Part shown: piece by piece, positions 37,052 through 48,500 of the stretch
Position numbering within the stretch: the first letter of the stretch is position 1
How the letters are laid out: the number at the start of each line of letters is the position of its first letter
Assembly (NCBI GenBank): GCA_019914945.1
Contig: CM034101.1
Location: 4,227,188 to 4,291,187 of the forward strand
DNA: 64,000 nucleotides
Source: Typha latifolia
Taxonomy: Eukaryota; Streptophyta; Magnoliopsida; Poales; Typhaceae
Direction of reading: 5' to 3'
The notes under the pieces: model-generated
Told to the model about the DNA's origin: nothing
Seen by the model: the letters and a program-made list of their open reading frames with translations, nothing else
Database searches by the model: none
Made by a program: the position numbers and the translations under genes

Positions 37052-38218
37052 GTATGAAATTTTAATTTTAATTTTGGGAAAGTATAATTTAAGAAAGCAA
37101 AATAAGTTGGAGGGTAGTTGCTAATCATTGTTGTTTGGTTGCTAAAGAGTGAGCAAGTGAAGTGAGCAGTTTTTAAAAAATATCTCACATTTTATTATTT
37201 TGTTGCAGAAAATGATTTACAGAATTTTCTAATTTTGCCAAATTCGCTTGCTTCTGCGTACGAAAGATTCAAAATTAAAATCATGACCGGTCATATACCT
37301 CAGTATATTTGAGATACACAAAACCTTAAAAATAATTATTTTAAGACCACAATGATAAGAATTTATATGAATACCTTATTCTAATAAATATAATCTAATA
37401 ATAAGTGAAAAAAATGATCAATATTATTAATAATGTGTCTCCAATCAAACTAAATTAACAGATAATTTAAAATATAAATACTAATAGAGCTAAAAGATTA
37501 AAAAAAAAAATCTAAGCGGAGGTGGAGTGCTTGCTCAGCCGCCACGGTGACCCGAATAATAAAAGAGGGATTCTATGAGCCAACTATACTTCGTAGAATC
37601 CACTTAAAAATTAAATAAATCTAAATTTATAAATATAAAATTTAAATAAATCTAAGTTCAGCGATATATAAAAAAAATCTCACTAACCATGCTTATTACA
37701 ACAATAATATGTATAAACCTCTAAATTATATTCACATTTATTTTCTTAAAAAACTTGGTGTTTATATGGATACATTTCTAAATCTTTTTGTAAGTTTACG
37801 TCAGATTAACTAACCACTCATATTTTATCAATTTAATTAAAAAATAATAAAAATACCTTTATTTTTGTTTTTACACATTTTTTCAGTTTTTTGTGTGTTA
37901 TCTATTTTAACTACAATGGATAATATGATGCAATATGAACCATATCCGTGCAAAACTATAACTTTTAAAAGATATACACATAAATATAAAAATTTAAAAA
38001 GTATGCTTACGAATAAAGAACTTTGAAGTAATTATAAATATCATTTTATCATTGTTTTGAAGTACTAAATTTTATTTTTCATTTTTCTCAAATAAAATAG
38101 AAAAACTCACAATTTCAATCTCATTGCTGCAGCTCGTACGTCGACTTTATTTATGGTGATGCTGTTTTAAAATTAAACAGTACATCCGAACCACATCAAA
38201 TGTGATGAAAAGTACAGA

Positions 38219-38228
38219 AGAAAAAAAG
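38219..38228 (-). terminator. Pol III terminator of tRNA-Glu
   Basis: A run of A on the plus strand reads as seven or more T on the minus strand just downstream of the tRNA 3' end, as expected for RNA polymerase III termination. Confidence 0.7.
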
Positions 38229-38233
38229 AGTTT

Positions 38234-38306
38234 TCCATTGCCGGGATTTGAACCCGGGTCGCCTGGGTGAAAGCCAGGTATCCTAACCGGACTAGACGAC
38301 AATGGA
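38234..38306 (-). tRNA. tRNA-Glu (anticodon TTC)
   Basis: 73 bp, intronless. The acceptor stem TCCATTG pairs with CAATGGA. The anticodon arm is CCTGG-CTTTCAC-CCAGG, giving anticodon TTC. The T arm CCGGG-TTCAAAT-CCCGG keeps the universal T-loop residues. Box A-like TAGTCCGGTTAGGAT is present. No CCA is encoded. It looks intact and functional. Confidence 0.95.
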
Positions 38307-38483
38307 CTTGTGAAGAGAGAAGAGCAATTGATAATAAAGAACCAAGATTTCTATTCGTTTGCTCATTTTAATTCTTAGAAAGCAGCTCGCTGAGGCATTA
38401 TTCTTGCCTATAATTCTATAAAATACAATCAATCAAGGACATAAATAATTCACTAAATCTGAATGAGAAAAGTGAGACCACCT

Positions 38484-40394
38484 TCACCAGTAGTCATTGC
38501 AAGAGCATAATCCTTCTCTGAACTTATGAAAACGGTGTCGATCTCTTACAATGATTTCTCTGCCATAGACCTTTGAGACTAGCTTGGCATGGGTGTGGCA
38601 GTCTCTACACACCCTAAGGTTCTTCACAATCCTAATTGGCAGCTCATGGCTTATGTTGATGATCCCAAAAGCCATTGCAAGCTTCTCACTGTGGTAGGAT
38701 AGCACATTTCCCTTCTCTTCCTCATTATCCATATCTACTAACACCTGAGAAATGTCCTTGATATACCCAATTCCCTCCAACTTCTTCTCTATCTCACCCA
38801 ACAGTGCATAGATCTCTCTGCTCTGAGGATGACTCTTGTCCCCCACAATGAACTCATAGACAGTTCCATTCCATTCTATATAACTGCAACCAGTCTCTTT
38901 GCTAACCCCTTTCTCCTCCATTGCCCTTCTTACATCCCTCACATCCTCCCATCTACCATTAGCTGCATACAGGTTAGCTAACAAAACGTATCGCCCTCCA
39001 TCGTCAGGTTCCAATGCAATGAGACGCTTCCCTACGCGCTCTCCCACCTCAATCTTGTTGTATGTACGGCAGGCCGACATCAATGCACCCCATTGTGCTG
39101 CATGAGGCTCCATTGGCATGTCAAGCAACAGCTCCTCCGCCTCCTCCACCTGTCCCGCCCGGCCCAAAAGATCTGCCAAACATCCATAGTGCTCTCTTTG
39201 AGGCGTAACACCGTAGCCCTTCATCGACTCAAATATCTCCTTACCGTCATCAACCCGACCGGCATGACTACAAGCACACAAGACTCCGACAAAAGTCGCC
39301 TCGTTTGGCACTAACCCCTTGTCCTTCATCCTCTGAAAGAGCTCCAGTGCGCGCTCCCCATGTCCATGCATAGCGAGCCCACCTATCATCGCATTCCACA
39401 AGACAACATCCTCACTGCTGACGCCATCAAATACTTCTAGAGCCTCATGTATACAACCACATTTACAGTACATATCAACAAGAGCCGTCTCGAGGACCAC
39501 ATTGCCTTCCCTTCCGATCCCATTCCTACGAACGTAAAGATGAACCCACTTCCCTTGATCGAGTGCGCCCAGTTGTGCGCATGCCTTGAGCATGCTCACC
39601 AGAGTCACCACATCCGGCCTAAGTCTCTCTCCTTGCATCTCACCAAAAAGCCGCAATGCTTTCACGAAATCCCCATTTTTCACATACCCATCAATCATGG
39701 CACTCCAAGAAACCAAATTTCTCTCGGGCATTTCATCAAACAGTTCCCTTGCCGTACCCAGATCTCCATTTTTCCCATACGCGGATATTAAAGTGTTCCA
39801 AGAGATAGTATCCAAGTTCGAATTTTTATCAAACAGCGAACGGGCATCCTCCAAAAGACCCAAGATGGAGTACATGCTCAAAAGCGAGTTCTTGACGACG
39901 AGGAATTCCTCCGCCCCACATTTGATTACTTGGCCGTGGACTTCTTCTCCTCGGACGCCACCGCCCAAGACGCAGGCTTTGACGACGAGGGCGAACGTGT
40001 ACACACTGGGCGGCGACGCAGACGCCCGCATGCGGAAGTAGAAGGCAACGGCGGAGTCAGGCATGCGGCGGTCGGCGTGGAAGGCGACCATGGCGTTCCA
40101 CGTGTAGGCATCGGGCTGCGCCAAGGAGGAGAAGAGGGAGGTGGCGCACTGAAGCCGTCCAGTGCTGAGGAGGAACTGGACGACGCGGCTCGCGGCGAAG
40201 GGGTCGTGGAGGTGGCCGGAGGTGATGGCGTAGGCGAGGAGGGGGAAGGGGTTGGTGGCCGCATGGGGTTGGGAGAGGGATTCAAGGAGGGGGAGAGATC
40301 TAGGTTTAGGGTTTTGGTTGGGCCGTAGTAGAGTGGAGAAAGGTTTGAGGAAGACGAAAGGCTTCAGGAGTTTTGGGACGTTGTGGGTTTGCAT
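38484..40394 (-). CDS. PLS-class pentatricopeptide repeat protein with DYW domain
   Basis: A 636-residue intronless organellar RNA-binding protein. The basic, Ser/Pro-rich N-terminus (MQTHNVPKLLKPFVF...) fits a mitochondrial or chloroplast transit peptide. Successive PPR motifs are seen, e.g. YTWNAMVAFHADRRMPDSAVAFY, ISWNTLISAYGKNGDLGTARELF, VSWSAMIDGYVKNGDFVKALRLF and VLWNAMIGGLAMHGHGERALELF. They are followed by E/E+ motifs (WGALMSACR...YVLLANLYA) and a C-terminal DYW deaminase domain. That domain carries YHSEKLA (HxE), CRDCH (CxxC) and the terminal CSCNDYW. DYW-PPR proteins bind specific organelle transcripts and usually carry out C-to-U editing. The zinc-binding and catalytic residues are intact. 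The target site cannot be read from the sequence. GC content is much higher at the 5' end. Confidence 0.95.
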   Translation of the reverse strand: MQTHNVPKLLKPFVFLKPFSTLLRPNQNPKPRSLPLLESLSQPHAATNPFPLLAYAITSGHLHDPFAASRVVQFLLSTGRLQCATSLFSSLAQPDAYTWNAMVAFHADRRMPDSAVAFYFRMRASASPPSVYTFALVVKACVLGGGVRGEEVHGQVIKCGAEEFLVVKNSLLSMYSILGLLEDARSLFDKNSNLDTISWNTLISAYGKNGDLGTARELFDEMPERNLVSWSAMIDGYVKNGDFVKALRLFGEMQGERLRPDVVTLVSMLKACAQLGALDQGKWVHLYVRRNGIGREGNVVLETALVDMYCKCGCIHEALEVFDGVSSEDVVLWNAMIGGLAMHGHGERALELFQRMKDKGLVPNEATFVGVLCACSHAGRVDDGKEIFESMKGYGVTPQREHYGCLADLLGRAGQVEEAEELLLDMPMEPHAAQWGALMSACRTYNKIEVGERVGKRLIALEPDDGGRYVLLANLYAANGRWEDVRDVRRAMEEKGVSKETGCSYIEWNGTVYEFIVGDKSHPQSREIYALLGEIEKKLEGIGYIKDISQVLVDMDNEEEKGNVLSYHSEKLAMAFGIINISHELPIRIVKNLRVCRDCHTHAKLVSKVYGREIIVRDRHRFHKFREGLCSCNDYW

Positions 40395-43300
40395 GGGGTT
40401 TTGGAGAATTTTGTGGGAGGACGAAGAGCGGAAAAGAATTGGACCGAGTTAGGCGAATAAAACCTCCGGCTTAGGGGTTAGCCGTGAATAAGCCGAGTTT
40501 TTGGCCAAACTAGACCTAATGAAATAGCCTAATAAGCGGAGTTCTTATTTTATTTTTTAATCGAAATAGCCCAATGAAAACACTAAATTAAATATTTATA
40601 TACATAAAATGCTGATTATTTCAGCGTTTTAGGGCTAGATAAAAATATTGAACTGATTAGTATTTTTATTTAGATATAAAACGCCGATTAGTTCAGCAAT
40701 TTTATTATGACTACACTAAATGGTAATAAATTTTAATATGAATTTATTTTGATAAAAATAAATTAGAACATGACTAATTTAGTTAAAAACTCTGAATAAG
40801 TGCCACTTACTCACAAATAGTATTTATAATTAGGGCTGTCAAAATAATCAAGTCAGCTCAATCTAGCTCTCTTCGTATTTGAAACAAGCTTGTTTAATTA
40901 GATCCGATTTAAAATTAATTTTAAGTCAATTTGAGTCGGTATTTGAATTAATCCTCAAAAATATTTTAAATGTTAAATTTTTTTTTTAAAATTTGATCAT
41001 ATATTTTAGTTAACTTAACCGTAGATAAAAATAACTAAAAGGCCCTTGAATAACTTATCATGCCCTCCGCTCTTCTTGTGCTACTGATTTTAGTATAAAA
41101 TGATTGAGAAATTTAAATTTTTAAGTTTTTTATTTTTAAAATTAATCAAATATTTTTAATTCTATCGGCTGCTGTCAGATTAAGTTGAACTAAGAGTATT
41201 TTTAAGAATTAAATCTTTAAGACAGGAGTCGAATTTCTCTAAAAGAAATAAATACATGGTGTACTTGTGTAAAACCAACCCCCTTTCTAATTTATTCATA
41301 CTAATTTTTGCTCTATGGGCCAACTCTATGGCTGGCCCAAGCCCATACTTCACAACACCCTACTATAATGTTCATCTAATTAGAGAAAGAACTAGTTAAA
41401 AGTGAAAACTACAATTATGAGAGATAGTAAGATTAGCTGAAGTAAAAGAGATTGCTTAATCTTTCACATCCTTTCACTCACACTCCCTGACTTCAACTCA
41501 CCTCCTTTTCTGCACTTCCCTTTTCTATTTTGATTTCCTTCCAATTAATGTTCTTCTTTTGAGATAAGACTAGTTATTTTCTCATTGCTTTGGTACTTGA
41601 CTGGCAGATTGGATCAATTTTCTTCATTGAGACCTTTACCTCAAGAAAGTAAGGATGTAATTTTCATAGCAACATAAATGTCAAGATGTATCTTCAAATT
41701 GACATAAAAGATGTTGTCGGAAATTAAGTAACGGTTCTTATATCATCCACCAAAATATTTATTCGAGCGTGGTCAGATGAAAGTTTAATCAAAGAAAGAA
41801 AGAAAGAAAAAAAAATTCACTCTGACTTTTCTTGCAAAGATCGCTAGGTAGTAAATATCAACTTACTTACGAATAATTTTACCGAAAACAACAACCGTTG
41901 ACCGATTAATTAATGCAATATTGGCTCATTGTTGAGTGCTCCTATCCATAGAACCCATACAATGGTTTGATGTTCTAATAGGATGGACGTAGTTGAAATC
42001 AATGTCCTATAAGAAAAATCAACATGAAGCCAGAGGACCATCTCATGAATCCACTGCATATTTAAGTATCCTTGTTTTAATCACTCTTGCGTTTGAGGCT
42101 AATTCTGGAGTAGAAAAAATTTCTTGATCCTATTGATTGTGATATGGAAGGACTAGAAAAAACTTCAGACAAAACTGCTGTCTTCTTTTGCTGAACAAAA
42201 TGAGAGAGTAATAGTCAAATGAATGCAGAGGGGTGACCTCTCTCTTAAAGACTTTGTTGATCCTATTGATTGTGATATGGAAGGACTAGAAGGTTAGACC
42301 TCATCAAAGACTTATTTATTTCTTATATTTCTTATATTTCTTCGCACATAATTATCGAATTTTTTTATTTATTTAGCACCCTGGGTTACGCTTTGAGTTA
42401 TGATCTAAATTTTCTTTTTTAAATTTTGCCCGCTCCTTCGTCGAAAATAAGCAGAAGCACAAGAAAATAAAAAATGGCAAGAGTTCAAATCTTTAACATT
42501 AATATAACATAGGGTGTGACTTATATAAAGTGTTCCTTTAATGTGGAATTGGGCATCTCTAGATTGAGGTCATTTTTAAAGATGCATGAGATTAAGAAAG
42601 GTATACATACTTCCAGGAAATTGAGCACATAAGTCAAGACAACTCAGAACTTTTTAAAGATTTTTGTTTTCTCCTCCTTTTGACAGTCAGAGTTCAAACA
42701 CAAGGATCAACTTGTAATGCTTGCCAAGAATTTACATGCTTAATGCTATACTAATAAAAATGAATAGGGAAAATTATTTTACCCTTGTGTTTTACATTAA
42801 TAATTTTTGTATAATAACCATTTGAAAACTTTCAAATATCATAATGGCCAGTGTATTTTTAAAAATATTTTTAATTCTCACTGAAATCATTGTGCTTTTA
42901 AAATCATATCAATCATGATTAAGAAGCAATTTAGATTTGACAAAGACTATTCCACCTTGTATAAGTTATTAAAAATAGCTTAAAAACTTTATAATATTAT
43001 ATCCAATGCCATAATGTGATAAATATTTTACACTCTAAATATAAGAAAAGGAGGGTATGTTGTTATTTATATGTACTTATTAACCTTAATAATAATCCGT
43101 TCGGAATATTCTATTAAAAGTTTAACCATAAATAAATTCTCAAAAATTCATAATTCTGATATTCTGAAGAATGTAATAAATTTAAGTAAACCATCTTGTG
43201 ATGCAAACAAAGTAAAAATAACTAGATTTTCATGAAGTCAATATTCTTGGCTATAAGTAAATTGCTAAATTTGACTGACCAGACTACTCTACCATTCTCA

Positions 43301-44482
43301 AGTCATATTATATTTCTAATAAAGTAATTTAGTAATTTAATATCCTTATTAATGGCTGATTAAGTAAGTTAAGATCGGGTCAAACCGTAAGAGAGTAAAC
43401 TGTAATTTATCCAAGATAATATATTCAATATGTATTATATTCACAAAGAAGCAATCAAATATAACAACCAATTATCCCATTCAAACAAACCAAACCAAAC
43501 CATAAACTATATATTAGCTAGTAAGACAAAGTAATCTTTCTGGAACCTCTTGGAAAAGTTGTTTTGACTGAGTTTTAATTAGAAGACTAATTAATCTAAT
43601 ACAAGATGAAAAACAAATCCCAAGTGAAGGGAGAGATAAAGAATTAATTCAATTAAGGCCATCAATATAGACCCAGCAACCCACAAAATGGTCGAATAAA
43701 ACAAGATCAACTCCCCCACGTCAGTTATATCTCCCGAAAAGGAAAGTTTTATGATTTAGAATGACAATAGATAAGCAGTGTTATTAGTGCAATATCGTCA
43801 TCAACTTAGTGGTGGCTTTTGTCAAAATATTTGTCAACATGTTGGAAAACTTGCAATTGGGTGAAGAAATTTGAAAGGCAGTCAAATGACTCATGTTTGG
43901 ATTAATGAAAACCTTCACCTTTATATATATGAGCGTCTCTTGTAACTAACACATGCGTTTATAATTATTAAAGATCTAAAAGCATAGCTTTGCAAAGCAA
44001 ATCGTTCCAATGTGGAGGAAGATTATTTTGACCATACCAATATTTTTTTTTTTCATAAAAGTTTGTAAACCGATAATAGATTAGCTTAAAATCATCGATT
44101 GCAACTTGATATATAAAAAAAGAAAAAAAGAAATAGGGTCACAACCAAGGCTCAAATTTGGTTGAGAAACAGACTAATAATGAAAAAATGTATCAAGTAT
44201 AAGACCCGAGCACTAAGACCCGAGCACTACAGGGAAAAGAGAAGAGTATGGCGACAACCCTAAAATAAGCATCCCACTTGGCCAACTATGACATCAAGAT
44301 AGATCAAAGCGGTAAAAATCTTGGAAGACGATGCTCTACAACAGAGCTAGCTAAGGCAAGAATGCAAACTCACATGGAGTGAAATTTGTGGCTATGACTA
44401 GACCACTAGAAGACCCTTTACACACATACATGCAAAACCAAGCAAAAAAACTAAAATAAAATTAAAATTAAAAAAAAGAAAG
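40395..44482. other. Intergenic region, AT-rich
   Basis: PPR promoter at the left end, then about 4 kb without a supported gene. A near-duplicate word (AAAATGCTGATTATTTCAGC and AAAACGCCGATTAGTTCAGC) occurs near 40,607 and 40,677. A 35-bp direct repeat at 42,124 and 42,257 is listed separately. Confidence 0.6.
42124..42291. repeat. 35-bp perfect direct repeat, 133 bp apart
   Basis: Identical 35-bp copies, each starting TTGATCCTATTGATTGTGAT, are at 42124-42158 and 42257-42291. This could be a local duplication or the trace of an excised or recombined insert. No coding support. Confidence 0.85.
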
Positions 44483-46515
44483 AAAAGGATGCATGTGACC
44501 ATTGACCGGAAGCAGCGATCCAGAATCAATTGGCTTCGCTGGGGCGACAAAAATAATAAGTTCTTTCATTCACCCGCTTCTTCTTGAAAGAGGGGAAAAA
44601 ATACTATTTACTTCCTTAACTTAGGCCCAAGTGTGTGGACCTACGACGAGAAGCACATTATAGCTGCATTTGTGTCCCACTTCAAAATTGTCTTAAGGTT
44701 GTCCGAGCCCCCTCCAACTTTGGCTCTCCACCGCGAGATTGTGCAGGAGATCGCACAAATACCTGTCGATACAGCTGATACCCTCTGCTCCATCCCCAGT
44801 GAAGAGAAAATTCATAGTGTGGCCAAGAGTCTGCACCCCAACAAAGCTCCGGATTCGGACAGTCTGACTGCAAATTTCTACCAGTTCTTTTGGACCGATA
44901 TCAAAGAGGGCTTATGTTTGTCCATTCAAAGGTTCTTCTCCTCCAAAGTCATGGACACGTGTGCAAACAAAACCTCCATTATTCTAATCCCCAAGTGTGC
45001 TGCCCTTAACAGTGAGAATGACTATAGACCATCAACTTACGTAATACCTACTACAAGATCATCTCAAAGCTCCTGGAAGTAAGAATGAAAGCCCTCATCT
45101 CGAGTATTATAGCATAAGAATAAAGTGCTTTTGTGCCAGGTAGAAATATCATCGACAACCAAATTATAGCAAAGCAAATCATCATTTATCTCAAGACCTC
45201 CAAAAGCCTCAAAGATTCCATTCTTTTGAAAGTAGATCTCTCTGAGGCCTCCCATGGGATGAAGTGGCCTTTCGTCTTTGATGCTCTTCACCTTCATGGT
45301 TTCCCTCAAGCTTTTTTGCAACTGACAAAGGAAGGTATCACCACCTCCTACATTACTATTGAGGTTAAAAAAAAAAGCTGATAGCTTCTTCAAGCCTGCT
45401 AGGGGGCTCAGATAGGGTTGTGCCTTCTCTCCCTATCTCTTCATTCTCAACACCAACATCCTAGCCCAGCTCTTCAAAAGCGTAGCTCTTAGTTGAAACC
45501 TACAAGGTATTAACTGATGAGAGGAAGCCTGACCTTCACACACCTCCTCTTCGCGGATGACCTCCTAATTTTTGGTTTAGCTACTACAAAGGAGGTTGAC
45601 AGCATAGCTACTTTCCTAAAGACATACTACACGATTTCGAGGCAAGAGATTAACCTTAAAATATCTGCTGTTCACTACATTAAACTCGTAGTGCCGGCCA
45701 ACGTCAAGGTTGTCAGATCTGTCCTCCACGCAAAGGATCTTGATGAAGGCGACCTCTATCTGTGCAATCCCCTTCTCACTTTCGAGAGGAAACCGTCAAA
45801 ATTTTAATTCCTAATCAACAAGCTTCAGAAGAAACTATCTTTATGGAAAGGAAAATTCTTATCGCAAGCGGGTTGCTTAGTTCTGATTAAGGCAGTGTGC
45901 AGCTCTATCACCATCTACTTCATGGCAACGTCCCTTCTTCCCCATCAATGCTCAACACCATCACCTCTATCTTGAGTAACTTCTGGTGGGGAGCAAAAGA
46001 CGACGAGCATAAAATGCACCTCTACAGCTAGAAGATTCTCCGCAAACGAATCCTCCTAGGTGGCCTTAGCATCAGGCACCCCAAATTCATAAATGAAGCC
46101 CTAATTCTCAAACTCATATGGAGACTGGTTAACAATCCATGCTCTAACTGGGTATTAGTTTTGAAAGCCAAATATTTCTCTACTAGCTCTTTCTAGCAAG
46201 CTGTAACTAAAACCAAAGGCACTCAGACCTAGGGTGCAATGTTGAGCCTGAAAGACTTCTTTGCTAACAACTGTAGGGTGGTGATCGACAATGGCATGGC
46301 CACATCAATTGAGAATGTCCTCCTATACTTACTGGATCGGTTAACTTACCTTCAAACGTCTCCCTCGTGAAGGATCTCATCTAGCAAAACACTTGGAATG
46401 AGTCATTGATCAAGTCCATCTTTTCTCTAGTTTGGACCTTGGGCAAAACGGAGGTCTTCTCCTCAAAATCAGCATACATACCTGAAACACCCAAACCTCC
46501 AAATACACGTGTAAA

Positions 46516-46541
46516 CCGCGTGGGTAAATCCTCCCACGCGG
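46516..46541. repeat. Conserved 9-bp hairpin near the LTR end (copy 1)
   Basis: CCGCGTGGG and CCCACGCGG flank an 8-base loop. The same stem, perfectly kept, is in copy 2 at 55196-55221. It lies 33-58 bp from the LTR end, i.e. in the U5-side end in sense orientation. Confidence 0.85.
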
Positions 46542-48339
46542 TACATCACATGACCTGTCAGTACAAGGATTTCACAAGGCACACAACCACACAAATTCAC
46601 CATAAATAACTCTACTAAAGGAGTCCGGATACAAGTTCCACAGGCCACAACAAGCCTTCCAAATATACAATCCAAAATACTATGTTAAAGTCCAAAAAGA
46701 TACAACGTCAACATCATACCCTCGCAGGGGCTTAATACAACTACATACGTACTAAAAAGAAAGGAGGCGGCTACTCCTCGCTACCCGCACCGCGTCCCCT
46801 AGCTCGAAATAATATGCCACGAGGGGTGAGCTTACAGCCCAGCGAGTAGGATTCATACAATCTAAAATAATGACATCACAGGTGTATATCCAATGTATGC
46901 CTGAATTTGCTAACGATAACGACATGCTTATTTAAAATGACTTACCCCAATTAACTAAGTCAATGCAGTTGATAAAGATTACCAATCCCTATCTTGGAAC
47001 ATGATAGTTTACCAAACATATTATGATCAGTTCACACAGATATAAAGTTTGAGACCATCTCTTATTCGTACACATCTCAATCATAGGTTTACATGCTATG
47101 CATAGCAATAAAATAGCAGTTTAGTCATCTCATGTCTACCAAAACAATAATCATACTTATCATCGCTCACCGAGCTATTCACCACACAGGGTAAATACTC
47201 CTACGAAACAATCATCCATCATCACATACATCGAGGGGGGGATATATACACATCTAGCGGTAATGTCACCTACACGTGTATGGCGACACTACATGTGACC
47301 GGTTGTACGTGGCCATCGACTCGGGACCCTTGGCCGTAAGCCCATATCTCACTCTCTCTAAATCATCACCGCCCTCGGCGGAGAATCAGAGCCCTCGGCT
47401 CATCACCGTACGCCCTAACCCCGCGTCGTCGGTACCGCTAGAGTTATATCCCCGCCTCACAATCATATTCTTCTATCATTATAATCTAGTCCTGACTATG
47501 CAGTATAACTACCTGAATGCCACACAGGCTTCCCGACCTCAGGTGTAGGCCGCTAATAGTATAGACATATATGATACACTCTGCCCTTAACCCTGGGCTG
47601 AGTGAGTAGGGGTACTGCCTAGTCAGAATTCGACTACTAATGATAGGTGGAAGTGGTGCAGTGTTTATGCGTGTATAAAGTATGTTATAGTCATCATGAT
47701 CATTACAGTCCATATCCACGGCAATCATACATCTATGCAACGGTATACCATACAGGACACATGTAAAGCATTATCATACACATTATCTTTCTCATGATAC
47801 TATACTAAACAGATTATAAATAACTACATATGCAAAAGATATAACAGGGAGTACCAACTGCATGCATTAATACTGACATTTCCTACTATATCATGTTATT
47901 CTAGATTTGTATAACTCTACTCGCCTGGGAGGTCTCCACGGTAAGGTAAAACTCGTCAGCTAGTCCGGGATCCCAAAATCTTCCTCACGCGGTGTCAATC
48001 CTATTAATTCACGCAAGTAAATCATTATCGAACTAATAGAATTAACTATCTTATTAGCACATTTATGTTTGGTACGAGTCAAGGGTATCCTAGGAATCTT
48101 ATATTATCCCAAAATTAAGGATCAGGCTAATCAAATTAGGTGAAAATGGTAAACAGAGTTATAGGGTCCAAATGGATCCAAATGGGCTAGGCTAGAGGCA
48201 ATAGGTAGACTCAAACCTAACCTAATAGGCAAAGGGCCAAGGTGGGCCGCAATTGGTGCAGCCCACAAGTTTGGCCGAAGTGGGTCGGGTCCAACCACGG
48301 CCCATCAAAGGCTTGGTTGGTGTCTTTGCGGTTTGCGGC

Positions 48340-48500
48340 CCACCCAACCCAAGCCTAGTGGGCCGGGTATGGACCGCAGCCCACCAAGGGCTCGGTGGGC
48401 TGCGTCTGACCGCAGCCCACCCAAGGGCTCAGGGTGGGGCTGCGTCGACCGCAGCCCACCGTGGATCGGTGGGGCCGCGGTATGACCGCAGCCCACCAAG
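48340..48500. repeat. Tandem palindrome array inside LTR copy 1
   Basis: Several successive units of the form GGTGGGCTGCGGTC...GACCGCAGCCCACC, about 40-50 bp each, can fold into individual hairpins. Matching array in copy 2 at 53,236-53,510. Confidence 0.8.

Larger units (their letters stand above)
36590..38233. other. Intergenic region between PH-domain gene and tRNA-Glu
   Basis: 3' UTR of the PH gene, then a (GA)n microsatellite at ~36,997-37,047 and AT-rich sequence without genes. The T-run serving the minus-strand tRNA lies at 38,219-38,228. Confidence 0.6.

Noticed and set aside
39586..40328. Plus-strand open frames of 130-150 residues
   Set aside because: Antisense shadows of the PPR coding sequence.
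46469..46675. 68-residue minus-strand frame also present at 55,062-55,277
   Set aside because: The conservation between the two places is due to the recent LTR duplication, not to protein selection; the ends run out of the LTR.
48340..48500. Regularly spaced palindromes resembling a CRISPR array
   Set aside because: The host is a plant, the units are variable hairpins without constant-length unique spacers, and they lie inside an LTR.
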